NCBI RefSeq assembly: GCF_014203835.1
Contig: NZ_JACHJW010000001.1
Coordinates: forward strand, 3,112,501-3,176,500
Reading direction: 5' to 3'
DNA length: 64,000 nt
From: Micromonospora polyrhachis
GTDB lineage: Bacteria; Actinomycetota; Actinomycetes; Mycobacteriales; Micromonosporaceae
The translations under genes were made by a program, and so were the position numbers. The number at the start of each line of letters is the position of its first letter. The stretch's first letter is position 1. A model generated the notes under the pieces. The model was not told the DNA's origin, did no database searches, and saw only the letters and a program-made list of their open reading frames with translations. Of this stretch, positions 15,502 to 25,044 are shown piece after piece.

Positions 15502-16413
15502 TCAGCCGAGCAGGAACACCGTCCGCACGAGTGTCGCGACGATCAACCCGATCACGACGATGGCGGTGCCGACCGTCTGCACCAGGGCGCGACGGGACCG
15601 GGGCGCGTACGCCATCACCAGCGCCACGATCGCGCCGAAGACGAGGCCACCGAGGTGCCCGGCGATGGAGATGCCGGGCACGGCAAAGGTGAAGACCAGG
15701 TTGATCACCAGGATCGGGATGACCGACGAGGTGTCCCGGCCAAGCCGACGCATGATGATGAACAGCGCCGCAAAGAGACCGAAGACCGCGGTCGACGCAC
15801 CCGCCGTCTGGCTGTTCGGCGCGGTGAAGACGTACGCGGCGACGTTGCCGCCGAGCCCGGCGACCAGGTAGAGGGCCAGGAACCGGACCGGGCCGAGAGT
15901 TGCCTCCAGCGATCGGCCCAGCACCCACAGTGCCCACATGTTCATGAGCAGGTGGATGAGACCGTAGTGCAGGAACATCGCGGTGATGAGGCGGTAGTAC
16001 TCGCCATTCGCGATCCCGTGCACGGTGAAGTCGGGAAAGAGCGCCAGCCCGAGCACCGAGCCCCACGTGGTCAACGGGGTGCTGCCGCCGAGCAACCCCC
16101 CGAAGCCGCGTCCACCGGCGGCCGCGTCACCCCCGGAGTCCAGGGCGATGGAGAGCAACATGAGCACGACGTTGACGGCGATGATCGCCTTGGTGACGTA
16201 GCCGGCACGGCCGGCGGCACCGCCTCCGAAGACGGTACGCACCGGCCGCTGCGTCCGACGCCCCTCCGCCACACATTCCGGGCACTGGTGACCGACCGAA
16301 GCATCCCGCATGCACTCCGGGCAGATCGGCCGCTCACACCGGGTGCACCGGATGTAGGTCTCCCGCGACGGGTGCCGGTAGCAGACCGGCGTGGTCGGCG
16401 GGGACTCGCTCAC
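15502..16413 (-). CDS. rhomboid-family intramembrane protease with N-terminal zinc-binding motif
   Basis: A 303-residue protein. Residues about 10-47 have two CxxC pairs plus His (CYRHPSRETYIRCTRCERPI, then CPECM and CPECV), a B-box-like zinc site common in actinobacterial rhomboids. Six or seven membrane helices follow. HLLMNMWALWVLG holds the conserved HxxxN. GASTAVFGLFAAL holds the serine in GxSx, where most rhomboids have GASGA, and GHLGGLVFG holds the catalytic His. It is probably an active serine protease cutting membrane helices, with an altered residue after the serine. It lies next to cyclophilin and DUF5324 genes, an arrangement familiar from Streptomyces. Confidence 0.92.
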   Translation of the reverse strand: MSESPPTTPVCYRHPSRETYIRCTRCERPICPECMRDASVGHQCPECVAEGRRTQRPVRTVFGGGAAGRAGYVTKAIIAVNVVLMLLSIALDSGGDAAAGGRGFGGLLGGSTPLTTWGSVLGLALFPDFTVHGIANGEYYRLITAMFLHYGLIHLLMNMWALWVLGRSLEATLGPVRFLALYLVAGLGGNVAAYVFTAPNSQTAGASTAVFGLFAALFIIMRRLGRDTSSVIPILVINLVFTFAVPGISIAGHLGGLVFGAIVALVMAYAPRSRRALVQTVGTAIVVIGLIVATLVRTVFLLG

Positions 16414-16466
16414 GATGCCGCCTTGCCGTGCTCGTTCATGCGAGCAAAGGTACCCCGATCGGGGAA

Positions 16467-16997
<531 letters not shown>

Positions 16998-17115
16998 GGG
17001 TACTCCTCTGTTGTTGGTCAGTTTCCATGCGGATCCTCCCATGTGCCCGATCTGGCAGTGCGGAGGCATCCAAAGGTGGAGGATGACGAAGGAACAACAC
17101 CCAGGAGGTGGAACG

Positions 17116-17844
17116 GTGTTCGGAATTGGTCGGCGTAAGACTCACGGTCAACTCGCGAAGGCAGAGCTGGGCGAGAGCCTCGATCACTTCAGGCGGGCCG
17201 CCACCCACGCGGCCGGCGGGGTCGGAGCGACCCTCGGGCCGCGGATGAACGCGGCCCGGGACTATGTCGGCCCGACGGCGACCAAGGTCAGGGGCAAGGC
17301 CGCCCACGGGTGGGCGACGACCGTGACGGCGCTCGCACCGCTGGCCGTGGCGGCGGCGGAAGGTGCCCGGCACGCCGGATCGACCGCCCAGAAGGTGAAG
17401 CCGAAGAACATGCGAGCGATGCGGAAGAAGGAGTCACTGATGGCACGTCGACGGTGGCCGATGTTGACCGGGATCCTGGCCGCCAGCGCCGTGGTCGGGG
17501 TGGCGGGTGCGGCGGCGGTACGCCGTCGTCGGCAGCAGGACTGGGACGCGTACGACGCGGGTCGGGCACTGGAGTCCGTCCGGGAGGACGCCGAGACGTT
17601 GGCTGCCAGCTCGACCTCCGCCCTCCGATCCGAGTCGGCCAGGGCCACGACCGGTTCGAGTAACGGTGCCACGGAGAAGGCCACCGACAAGCCGCTGGTC
17701 AAGACCGCGGAGAAGGTGGCGGAGAAGGCCAGCGACCGGCCGTCCCCGGCCACCCTCGCGGAGGCCAGCCGCAAGAGCCCGACCAAGAGCGGGGACGGGG
17801 TGCTCGGCAGCGCCGGTACGGCGACGAGCAACAGCCGGAACTGA
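17116..17844 (+). CDS. DUF5324-family protein
   Basis: A 242-residue protein from GTG 17116, with AGGAGG (17103-17108) at good spacing. The N-terminal 120 residues are basic and amphipathic ([22 protein letters not shown]). One hydrophobic segment (about 114-132, [19 protein letters not shown]) is followed by [12 protein letters not shown] and a long Ala/Ser/Lys/Glu-rich disordered tail containing [14 protein letters not shown]. This layout, and its place beside cyclophilin and rhomboid genes, match the actinobacterial DUF5324 family. No function is known. The tail may interact with DNA or cell-wall polymers, but this is speculative. Confidence 0.8.
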   Translation: MFGIGRRKTHGQLAKAELGESLDHFRRAATHAAGGVGATLGPRMNAARDYVGPTATKVRGKAAHGWATTVTALAPLAVAAAEGARHAGSTAQKVKPKNMRAMRKKESLMARRRWPMLTGILAASAVVGVAGAAAVRRRRQQDWDAYDAGRALESVREDAETLAASSTSALRSESARATTGSSNGATEKATDKPLVKTAEKVAEKASDRPSPATLAEASRKSPTKSGDGVLGSAGTATSNSRN

Positions 17845-17857
17845 AAAGACCCTCGGC

Positions 17858-17894
17858 TCGGTACCGCGACCAGATCCACCGGTCGCGGTACCGA
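17858..17894. terminator. 14-bp stem hairpin between convergent genes
   Basis: TCGGTACCGCGACC (17858-17871) pairs perfectly with 17881-17894 across a 9-nt loop. It lies 13 bp after the DUF5324 stop and 7 bp before the convergent CorA stop, so it can terminate both transcripts. Confidence 0.8.
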
Positions 17895-17901
17895 CGTCTG
17901 G

Positions 17902-19059
17902 TCAGAGCCAGCCGTTACGCCGGAACATCCGGTACAGCACCAGCGAGGATCCGAGCATCAGGGCGAGTACGACGGGATAGCCGTACGTCCATTTGGTCTC
18001 TGGCATGACGTCGAAGTTCATGCCGTAGATGCCGGCGATGGCGGTCCACACGGCCGCGATGGCCGCCCACGCCGCGATCTTGCGCATGTCGTTGTTCTGT
18101 TCGACGGTGACCTGGGCCAGGCGGGCCTGGAGGATCGAGTTGAGCAGGTCGTCGTAGGAGTTGACCTGCTCGACCGTACGGGTCAGGTGGTCCTGCACGT
18201 CGCGGAAGTAGCGCCGGATCTCCCCCGGCACCTCCCGGTTGATCTGGGCGGTCAGGGTCATCAGTGGACGCTGGAGCGGAACCACCGCCCGCTTGAACTC
18301 CACCAGTTCCCGCTTCATCTGGTAGATCCGCTGGATTCGCCCGTGCGCCTGACGACCGAACACCTGGGTTTCCAGGGTGTCCAGGTCGTCCTCCACCCGG
18401 TCACTCACCTCCAGGTAGAGGTCGACCACCCGGTCGGTGATCGCGTAGGCCACCGCCCACGGCCCCTGGGCGAGCAGTTCCCGGCTGCTCTCCAGGTCGG
18501 CCCGGACCGGGGCGAGTCGGCAGGCGTCGCCGTGCCGCACGCTGATCACGAACTGCGGGCCGATGAAGAGCAGCACCTGCCCGGTCTCCACGACCTCGGA
18601 GTTCTCCGTGAGTTCGCCGTGTGCGACGTACCGGGCGGTGCGGAGCACCAGGAAGCTGACCTCACCGAAGCGTTCCAGCTTGGGTCGCTGCTCGGCCTTG
18701 ACCGCGTCCTCGACCGCCAACTCGTGCAGCCCGTAGCTGGCCGCGATGCTGGTCATCTCGGCCAGGCCCGGTTGGTGCAGGCCCAGCCAGACGAAGGCGT
18801 CGCGCCGCTGCTGCGCCTGGGCCAGCGCCTCGGCGTAGTCCCAGTCGCCGGTCTGCCGTACGCCGTCGATGTAGAGGGCGCAGTCCACCACCGCAGTGCG
18901 ATCAGGGGTACTCACCGCCGACGGCTGTTGACTGCCGTCGGCGTTGAGGATGCGCGTCATCGCCCGTACCGGGGCGGTCCAGGCGCGGGATCGGGGTATC
19001 CGATCCTTACGAGCTTCTGCACCGGTCCCGGCCCGGCCGCGGTCGAATCGCTCCGCCAT
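17902..19059 (-). CDS. corA: CorA-family magnesium/cobalt transporter
   Basis: About 385 residues from ATG 19059 (GGAGG about 9 bp upstream); the frame is open to 19194 but without a supported start. A large N-terminal cytoplasmic funnel domain (VDCALYIDGVRQTGDWDYAEA ...) is followed by a long stalk helix. Two C-terminal helices carry the selectivity motif GMN as YGMNFDVMPE. The final RMFRRNGWL is the usual basic tail. Pentameric divalent-cation channel in the cytoplasmic membrane. It follows the aminotransferase gene on the same strand at 281 bp. Confidence 0.93.
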   Translation of the reverse strand: MAERFDRGRAGTGAEARKDRIPRSRAWTAPVRAMTRILNADGSQQPSAVSTPDRTAVVDCALYIDGVRQTGDWDYAEALAQAQQRRDAFVWLGLHQPGLAEMTSIAASYGLHELAVEDAVKAEQRPKLERFGEVSFLVLRTARYVAHGELTENSEVVETGQVLLFIGPQFVISVRHGDACRLAPVRADLESSRELLAQGPWAVAYAITDRVVDLYLEVSDRVEDDLDTLETQVFGRQAHGRIQRIYQMKRELVEFKRAVVPLQRPLMTLTAQINREVPGEIRRYFRDVQDHLTRTVEQVNSYDDLLNSILQARLAQVTVEQNNDMRKIAAWAAIAAVWTAIAGIYGMNFDVMPETKWTYGYPVVLALMLGSSLVLYRMFRRNGWL

Positions 19060-19340
19060 CGGGGCCCACCTCCCTCCCGCCAGCGTGACCTCTGCCGGAT
19101 GCAGGCTACGCCGGTGGGTGGAACGGTCGGCCGGGCGTGGTTGGGGTGGCGCCGGGTGGACCGGCCGCTCGGGGGGTAGGTGCGGCCGGCCCACCCGGCG
19201 CCTTTGGGGGGCGGGGGGTTATGCACAGGAGGTCAACCGCAGGAACGGTTGGCGCTCGCAGCATTGTGAGCTGTGCAGCACCTCTCTGGAAACCCCCGAC
19301 AAGCAACCTCGACCGTTTGTCGGATATCCGACAAACTTTC

Positions 19341-20441
19341 TTATCCCTGTCCGCGGACCGCTTCGACAGCCTCCGCCAGCCGTCGTACACCCTCGTCGAT
19401 CCGGTCGGGGGTGACCGCCGAATAGGCCAGGCGCAACGCGTGCTGGCCACCGTCGAGAAGGAAGTCGCTGCCCTTGACAACGGCCACACCCCGCTCCGCG
19501 GCAGCAGGGGCGAGCTTGTCGACCTGCACGTCCGTGGGAAGTTCGACCCAGAGGAAGTAGCCGCCGTCCGGCTCGATGAACCGTACGCCCGGAATGTGCT
19601 CGCGCAACGCCGCGGCCAGCAACGTCGCCCGCTCGCCCAGCGCGCCACACACCTTCTCGACGGAACGGTCGATGTCGCCGGAGACGCAGAACTGGTGCAC
19701 GATGGCCTGCGCCACCATGCCGGGCGAGATGTAGAGGCTGGTTGCCCGCTTGGCGATGTCGGCGATCAGCGCCGCCGGCCCGACCAGGTAACCCACCCGT
19801 ACGCCGGGGCAGACGGTCTTGGTGAAGCTGGACGCGTGCACCACGACGTCGTGCTCGTCGAGGGAGAGCATGGACGGCAGCGGCTCGCCCCGGAACCGGA
19901 CGTCGGCGTACGGGTCGTCCTCGAAGATGGTGAAGCCGTACTCGACGGCCAGGGCGAGCAGCGCCTGCCGCTTCTCCAGGGAGAGCGTGACCCCGGCCGG
20001 GTTCTGGTAGTTGGGGATGATGTGCGCCACCGTCGGGCGTACCCCCGACTCCAACAGTTTGCCCAGCTCGTCGGTGTCGATCCCGTCCGGCTGGATGGTG
20101 ACCGCATGCACCTCGGCACCCTGCTGCTGGAGGTTGAGCAGGGTCCGGTCGTAGGTCGGCCGCTCCACCACGACCGCGTCACCCGGCTTGACGAGCCGGT
20201 CGAAGAGGAACGCGTCGGCCTGCAACGAACCGTTGGTGACCAGCACCTGGTCGACGGCGACACCGTGCTTGGCCGCGATCCACTCACGCAGCGGCAGGTA
20301 GCCCAGCGAGTTGCCGTACGCGGTGATGCCGGCCGGGTCCGCATCGAAGGCCCGCACGGCGGCGGCCTTGAGCCCATCGATATCGACGATGTCCAGCGAG
20401 GGTGCCCCACGGGCAAACGAGATCAGCTGCTCAGCGGTCAT
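19341..20441 (-). CDS. PLP-dependent class I/II aminotransferase
   Basis: A 366-residue fold-type I aminotransferase. GNSLGYLPLREWIA and VLVTNGSLQADAFLFDRL form the phosphate-binding region, IIPNYQNPAGVTLSLEKR is the conserved NPxG block, FEDDPYADVRF holds the Asp that binds the pyridine ring, and SSFTKTVCPGVRVGYLVGP contains the Schiff-base Lys. It resembles the 2-aminoadipate / MocR-catalytic-domain type but has no DNA-binding domain. The substrate cannot be named. It stands with corA downstream on the same strand. Confidence 0.9.
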   Translation of the reverse strand: MTAEQLISFARGAPSLDIVDIDGLKAAAVRAFDADPAGITAYGNSLGYLPLREWIAAKHGVAVDQVLVTNGSLQADAFLFDRLVKPGDAVVVERPTYDRTLLNLQQQGAEVHAVTIQPDGIDTDELGKLLESGVRPTVAHIIPNYQNPAGVTLSLEKRQALLALAVEYGFTIFEDDPYADVRFRGEPLPSMLSLDEHDVVVHASSFTKTVCPGVRVGYLVGPAALIADIAKRATSLYISPGMVAQAIVHQFCVSGDIDRSVEKVCGALGERATLLAAALREHIPGVRFIEPDGGYFLWVELPTDVQVDKLAPAAAERGVAVVKGSDFLLDGGQHALRLAYSAVTPDRIDEGVRRLAEAVEAVRGQG

Positions 20442-20568
20442 GACTACTCAGCGTACGGGTGACCATGGCCACAACGACGCAGGTATGGCCATGTCCGAAT
20501 GGTGAGCCGTAGCCGGACGCTCCTCCCGCGTACCGGATCAGCCACTGCGGGACGGGTCCGGAGCGGGA

Positions 20569-20961
20569 CTAGCGGGATGCGGCAGCCCGCTGTCCAGCCC
20601 AGACCCGGACGATGTCCCGAACCGAGATCACGCCGAGGACCTCGGCATCCGCCAAGACCACGAGGTGCCGGAACCCGCCCCGGACCATCGACGCCGCCGC
20701 CTCCTCCAGGGTCCAGTCCGGTCCGGCGTAGACCACGTCCCAGGTGAGATGGGCGGAGGTACGTTCCACATCGCAGTCGAGTCCGGCTCCGATGGCGTTA
20801 AGTACGTCACGTTCGGTCATGATCCCGATCCCGTGCGACTCGGGATCGACGACGACCGCTGAACCCACCCGTCGCTCCGACATCATCCGGGCGGCCTGCC
20901 GGAGCGTGTGCTCGGGGCCGACGACGAGAACCTGGCTGGACATCGCTTCACGTACCCGCAT
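20569..20961 (-). CDS. tandem CBS-domain protein
   Basis: A 130-residue protein consisting of two CBS domains: residues 1-60 (MRVREAMSSQVLVVGPEHTL, GIGIMTERDVL) and 68-125 (TLEEAAASMVRGGFRHLVVL, GVISVRDIVRV). ATG 20961 has GGAGTGATG upstream. Such stand-alone pairs bind adenine nucleotides and sense energy or redox state. The partner protein is not evident from the neighbours. Confidence 0.9.
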   Translation of the reverse strand: MRVREAMSSQVLVVGPEHTLRQAARMMSERRVGSAVVVDPESHGIGIMTERDVLNAIGAGLDCDVERTSAHLTWDVVYAGPDWTLEEAAASMVRGGFRHLVVLADAEVLGVISVRDIVRVWAGQRAAASR

Positions 20962-21075
20962 CAGACATCACTCCTGCGGACGGCAGCATCAGTACGGCAA
21001 TACTGACCTTGCGGGCATCGAAGTACAAGACCTCCGTACTGTCCGGGGCAGCTTGCCGGTCGCTACTGTCGAGGG

Positions 21076-21525
21076 GTGCCCCCCGAGCCCCTACGCTGCG
21101 CCGGAGCCCTGATCGTCGATGACGACGGGCGGATCTTCTTCCAGCGGCGATCCCCGCACCGTCGGCTGTTCCCCAACGTGTGGGACATCGTCGGCGGGCA
21201 TCTCGAACCCGGCGAGGACACCGAGGACGCGCTCCACCGCGAAGTCACGGAGGAGACCGGCTGGACCGTCTCCCACGTACTCGGGTTGGTCGGCGAATAC
21301 CGCTACACCGGCAACGATGGCATCGAGCGGATCGAAGTGGACTTCCTGATCCGGGTCGACGGCGACCTCACCCGGCCCTGTCTGGAGGTCGGCAAACACA
21401 CCGAGTTCCGGTGGCTGGCCGAACACGAGATCGCCGTACTCGACGAGCACCGCGAGGTCAACGACGGACTGATCCGCCGGATCGCCGAGGACGGTTTCGC
21501 CGCGCTACGTTCGATCGGCCTGTGA
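21076..21525 (+). CDS. Nudix hydrolase
   Basis: A 149-residue protein from GTG 21076. The Nudix box runs from GGHLEPGEDTEDALHR to EVTEETGW and fits GX5EX7REUXEEXGU exactly, so the metal site is intact. The RRSPHRRLFPNVWDIVGGH context resembles the MutT/isopentenyl-diphosphate-isomerase-like subgroup. Hydrolyses a nucleoside diphosphate derivative; the substrate is unknown. Its stop overlaps the GTG of the next gene by 4 bp (GTGA), implying translational coupling. Confidence 0.92.
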   Translation: MPPEPLRCAGALIVDDDGRIFFQRRSPHRRLFPNVWDIVGGHLEPGEDTEDALHREVTEETGWTVSHVLGLVGEYRYTGNDGIERIEVDFLIRVDGDLTRPCLEVGKHTEFRWLAEHEIAVLDEHREVNDGLIRRIAEDGFAALRSIGL

Positions 21526-22274
21526 ACGACGACGTTCCGCTGGCGCCCCCCGACTTCGCCGCACTGGTCGCGCCGGCCATCGACCGGATCTTCATCTCCG
21601 CCATGGCGACCGCGCACGAGTTCGGTGGCACGGAACTGAACCAGCGCTACGGCGGGCCGGCGGCCACCGGTTTCCTGGTCGAGTTCCGCAGCCGGGCAGC
21701 CGCCCCCGGTGGCGTGGTCAGCGGCCCCGGCTTCGCCGCCGTGACCCGCTATCGCGACTCGGTCGAGTGCCAACGCGTACTCGACAAGCAGGTCGCCCAC
21801 GCGATGATCGTGCGGCAGGGTGACGGCGGTTTCTCCGCCACCGACCGGGGTCGGTCGTTCCTCGCCGACCTCTACGAGCTGCACGCCCGGATCACCCGCG
21901 AGATCTGGGACGGGTACACCGCGCGGGTGGCCCGGCTGGTCGGCATGCTCGGCCTGCTGCTGACCGCCGCCGCCGAGGACGCCGACGCCGCCGCGTTCCA
22001 CGCGATGGCCCCACCGTACGAGCCGGACGGCACCCCGTCGGCCGTACTGCTGCTCAACCGGCTGGGTGCGCTGCGCTACCACCGAGCCGACGCGCACGCT
22101 GCCGCATGGGGGGCGGCCGGACACACGGCGCGCAGCATCGCCGAGCTCACGCCGGGTCCGCAACGGCAGACCATCGAGCTGGAGACCAACCGCCGGGCGG
22201 GTATGCCGTACGCCGCACTGACCGCACCGGAGCGGCTGGCGCTGCTCGCGGACCTGGCCGCTCTGCCCGGCTGA
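21522..22274 (+). CDS. uncharacterised protein, possible winged-helix fold
   Basis: A 250-residue protein from GTG 21522, translationally coupled to the Nudix gene. It is Ala-rich and mostly helical with no membrane segment. A stretch around residues 85-125 (AHAMIVRQGDGGFSATDRGRSFLADL) resembles the helix plus wing of MarR/PadR-type winged-helix proteins. A later part (LLNRLGALRYHRADAHAAAWGAAG) recalls actinobacterial fused winged-helix proteins of unknown role. I cannot name the family firmly. The 3' end runs into an imperfect tandem repeat (CCCGGCTGAACCTGGCCG) at about 22267-22327. Confidence 0.65.
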   Translation: MNDDVPLAPPDFAALVAPAIDRIFISAMATAHEFGGTELNQRYGGPAATGFLVEFRSRAAAPGGVVSGPGFAAVTRYRDSVECQRVLDKQVAHAMIVRQGDGGFSATDRGRSFLADLYELHARITREIWDGYTARVARLVGMLGLLLTAAAEDADAAAFHAMAPPYEPDGTPSAVLLLNRLGALRYHRADAHAAAWGAAGHTARSIAELTPGPQRQTIELETNRRAGMPYAALTAPERLALLADLAALPG

Positions 22275-22327
22275 ACCTGGCCGTGCTCTAGCCCGGCTGA
22301 ACCTGGCCGCTCTGCCCGGCGGAACTT
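22267..22327. repeat. imperfect tandem duplication of the preceding gene's end
   Basis: The stop region GCCCGGCTGAACCTGGCCG is repeated at about 22290 and again, degenerate, at about 22314, with CTCT linkers. This is another example of stop-codon-centred tandem duplication in this window. Confidence 0.7.
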
Positions 22328-22499
22328 GGCCGGCGGCGGGCTGTGCTGCCGTTCAACGCTATCCTTCCGAGCGGTAACCCGATTAACCCGAGTAGCCCAA
22401 GTGTCCCGGAGCAGTTGTCGCGAATCGTCGCTATTGATCGTTCCGGGGACTGTTGTCATGGTTTTCGCGGCCCTCGTCGTCGCGAGAGAGGATCCACGA

Positions 22500-23231
22500 A
22501 TGATCGGTATGGTGCTCGCCGCGGGCGCGGGACGTCGACTGCGCCCGTACACCGACACCCTGCCCAAGGCACTCGTCCCGGTCGACGGGGAGACCACCAT
22601 CCTCGACATCTCGCTGCGCAACCTCGCCGCGGTCGGCCTGACCGACGTCACCGTCGTGGTCGGCTACGCGGCCGAAGCCGTCGAGAGCCGCCAGTCGGCC
22701 CTGGAGGACCGGTACGGCGTCAAGCTCAGCCTGGTGCACAACGACAAGGCCGAGGAGTGGAACAACGCGTACTCGCTCTGGCTGGCCCGGGAGCACTTCG
22801 CCCAGGGCGCACTGCTGGTCAACGGCGACACCGTGCACCCGGTAAGCATCGAACAGACGCTGCTCGCCCAGCGTGGCCCCGGCATCCTGCTCGCCATCGA
22901 CTCGGTCAAGAAGCTCGCCGACGAGGAGATGAAGACCACCTTCGACGCCACCGGTCAGCTCACCCGGATCACCAAGCTGATGGACCCGGCGGACGCCTTC
23001 GGCGAGTACATCGGTGCCACCCTGATCGAGCCGCACGCCGCCGCCGGACTCGCCGACGCGCTGGAGACCACCTGGAAGCGGGACCCCAACCTCTACTACG
23101 AGGACGGCTACCAGGAGTACGCAGACCGGGGCGGTGAGGTACGGGCGGCCACCATCGGCGACGTACCGTGGGTCGAGGTGGACAACCACGACGACCTGGC
23201 CCGGGCTCGGGAGATCGCGTGCCACTACTAG
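22500..23231 (+). CDS. sugar/polyol-phosphate nucleotidyltransferase (probable cytidylyltransferase)
   Basis: A 243-residue protein from ATG 22500 with AGAGAGGA upstream. MIGMVLAAGAGRRLRPYTDT is the nucleotide-binding loop, LPKALVPVDG the Lys motif, LLVNGDTVHP the metal Asp, and the C-terminus ends in VPWVEVDNHDDL, a DxxxD pattern. The short form without an acetyltransferase domain is like the CTP-using LicC / PntC / inositol-phosphate cytidylyltransferase group. With the G1P-dehydrogenase-like and CDP-alcohol transferase genes immediately downstream, it probably makes a CDP-activated alcohol. Substrate choice is inference. Confidence 0.85.
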   Translation: MIGMVLAAGAGRRLRPYTDTLPKALVPVDGETTILDISLRNLAAVGLTDVTVVVGYAAEAVESRQSALEDRYGVKLSLVHNDKAEEWNNAYSLWLAREHFAQGALLVNGDTVHPVSIEQTLLAQRGPGILLAIDSVKKLADEEMKTTFDATGQLTRITKLMDPADAFGEYIGATLIEPHAAAGLADALETTWKRDPNLYYEDGYQEYADRGGEVRAATIGDVPWVEVDNHDDLARAREIACHY

Positions 23232-23242
23232 CCCGTTCCGTC

Positions 23243-24286
23243 ATGACGCCCCTGGCCATCGAGGTGCGCCGGGGGGCGGTGGCCGACCTGGGCGCGATCC
23301 TCTCCGACGGGCGGATCTCGGCCGGTGGCGACGTCGCCGTCGTGGTCGGCCCCGGTCAGGGCGAGAAGATCGGCGAGCTGATCCGCCCGACGCTCGGTTC
23401 GGCGGACGTCTTCACCGTCACCGGCGGCAGCATCGACTCCGCCACCGACCTCAGCGCCAAACTCGGGGCCCGCTCGTACGACGCGGTGGTCGGCATCGGC
23501 GGCGGCAAGACCGTCGACGTCGCCAAGTACGCGGCCACCCGGCGCGGCCTACCGATGGTCTCGGTAGCCACCGCCCTGGCCCACGACGGCATCGCCTCCC
23601 CGGTGGCGAGCCTGGTCACCGACGGGATCAAGGGCTCGTACGGCGTACACATCCCGATCGCGGTCATCGTCGACCTGGACTTTGTGGAGAGCGGCCCGGA
23701 GCGGCACAACCGGGCCGGCATCGGCGACGTGGTAAGCAACATCAGCGCGCTCGCCGACTGGGAGCTGGCCCGGCAGGTACGCGGTGAGCCGGTCGACGGA
23801 CTCGCCGCGAGCCTGGCCCGAGCCGGCGCCGAGGCGGTCATCAACCACCCCGGCGACATGAGCGACGACGGCTTCGTCACCGTCCTGGCCGAGTCGCTGA
23901 TCTCCAGCGGGCTGGCGATGGCGGTCTGCGGCACCAGCCGCCCGTCCAGCGGCGGCTGCCACGAGATCATGCACGCCATCGACGCCCTCTATCCGGGCAC
24001 CGGATCACACGGGGAGTTGGCCGGACTCGGGGCGCTGTTCTGCACCTTCCTGCGCGGTGACGAGAAGCGGTTCGTCCAGATGTCCGCCTGCCTGGCCCGG
24101 CACAACCTGCCCCGTACCCCCGCCGACGTGGGGCTCAGTGACGACCAGTTCGTCGAGGCGGTGGCGTTCGCGCCGCGTACCCGGCCGGACCGTTACACGA
24201 TCATCGAACACCTCGACATGGCGCCGGACGAGATCCGTGGGCGACTGGCAGACTACGCCGATGCACTCCGCGACCCCCTCGGCTGA
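23243..24286 (+). CDS. glycerol-1-phosphate dehydrogenase-like, iron-containing alcohol dehydrogenase family
   Basis: About 347 residues from ATG 23243. The NAD-binding GVVGIGGGKTVDVAKY type motif is present as VVGIGGGKTVDVAKYAA. SVATALAHDGIASPVASL holds the conserved His/Asp region of the G1PDH/AraM branch. Metal ligands are suggested by NRAGIGDVVSN (Asp), GGCHEIMHAID (His) and GTGSHGELAG (His). It would reduce dihydroxyacetone phosphate to sn-glycerol-1-phosphate, or act on a related polyol phosphate. It lies 11 bp after the nucleotidyltransferase and overlaps the next gene by 26 bp, so the three form a tight operon. Confidence 0.85.
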   Translation: MTPLAIEVRRGAVADLGAILSDGRISAGGDVAVVVGPGQGEKIGELIRPTLGSADVFTVTGGSIDSATDLSAKLGARSYDAVVGIGGGKTVDVAKYAATRRGLPMVSVATALAHDGIASPVASLVTDGIKGSYGVHIPIAVIVDLDFVESGPERHNRAGIGDVVSNISALADWELARQVRGEPVDGLAASLARAGAEAVINHPGDMSDDGFVTVLAESLISSGLAMAVCGTSRPSSGGCHEIMHAIDALYPGTGSHGELAGLGALFCTFLRGDEKRFVQMSACLARHNLPRTPADVGLSDDQFVEAVAFAPRTRPDRYTIIEHLDMAPDEIRGRLADYADALRDPLG

Positions 24287-24986
24287 GCTGTCCCGTCCGA
24301 CCACCGCCGACTTCTACCGCGTCAACCGGGGCGGCGGTCTGTTCAGTGAGACCATCAGCCAACGCCTCGGCGCCGGCTTCGCACTGGCGGCGCACCGGCT
24401 CGGCCTGCCCCCCACCGGGCTGACCATCGCCAACCTGGTGCTCGGGCTGGCCGCATCGGTGACCGTGGTGGCGCTCGCCGACCGGGTCGCCGCTGGGGAC
24501 GTACCGGCCTGGGTGGTCGGGCTGGTCGCCCTGGTCGGCTGGCAGGTGGCGTACGCCCTGGACTGCGCCGACGGGCAACTCGCCCGGGTCACCGGTCGGG
24601 GCAGCCCGGCCGGAGCCCGGGTCGATGTGCTCTGCGACGTGGCGGCGCAGATCGCGCTGGTCACCGCCCTGGGCACGGTGGCGGTGGCGCAGACGCCGAG
24701 CACCCCGGTGTGGCTGGTGGCCGCCTTCGCCGGCACCTGGATGGTCAACCTGGTGACCTCGGTAATGCAGGCCGGGCCGAACGCGGCCAGCATGGTCACC
24801 TCGACCTCACTGCCGGTACGACTGGTCAAGCTGCTCCGGGACTACGGCGCGGTGATCACCCTGGCCGGTTTGCTCCTCACCCTCGTCCCAGCGTGGACAG
24901 TGTGGCTGATCGTCGCGTTCACGATCGTCAACGGCGGCTTCCTGCTCGCCAGCATCGCCTTCTCCGCCCGCGCCTCCCTACGTTGA
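24261..24986 (+). CDS. CDP-alcohol phosphatidyltransferase family protein
   Basis: A 241-residue membrane enzyme. ATG 24261 lies inside the 3' end of the dehydrogenase gene, a 26-bp overlap. The family signature DGx2ARx8Gx3Dx3D is complete: DCADGQLARVTGRG, then SPAGARVDVLCD. About five membrane helices follow. It uses a CDP-alcohol and a second alcohol (or a CDP-lipid and an alcohol phosphate) to form a phosphodiester, at the cytoplasmic face. Given its neighbours, the CDP-alcohol is likely made by the upstream nucleotidyltransferase. The acceptor is not known. Confidence 0.92.
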   Translation: MHSATPSAELSRPTTADFYRVNRGGGLFSETISQRLGAGFALAAHRLGLPPTGLTIANLVLGLAASVTVVALADRVAAGDVPAWVVGLVALVGWQVAYALDCADGQLARVTGRGSPAGARVDVLCDVAAQIALVTALGTVAVAQTPSTPVWLVAAFAGTWMVNLVTSVMQAGPNAASMVTSTSLPVRLVKLLRDYGAVITLAGLLLTLVPAWTVWLIVAFTIVNGGFLLASIAFSARASLR

Positions 24987-24990
24987 TGTT

Positions 24991-25038
24991 AGGAAGGGCC
25001 CCTTCCTATCGCTTTTTGCATAGGAAGGGGCCCTTCCT
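24991..25038. repeat. double-palindrome hairpin, copy B of four
   Basis: Left arm 24991-25007 (AGGAAGGGCCCCTTCCT) and right arm 25022-25038 are each perfect or near-perfect palindromes and also pair with each other around a loop containing TATCGCTTT. It lies between the convergent CDP-alcohol transferase and GT4 genes, 5 and 7 bp from the two stops. Probably a bidirectional terminator. Confidence 0.88.
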
Positions 25039-25044
25039 GACGCC

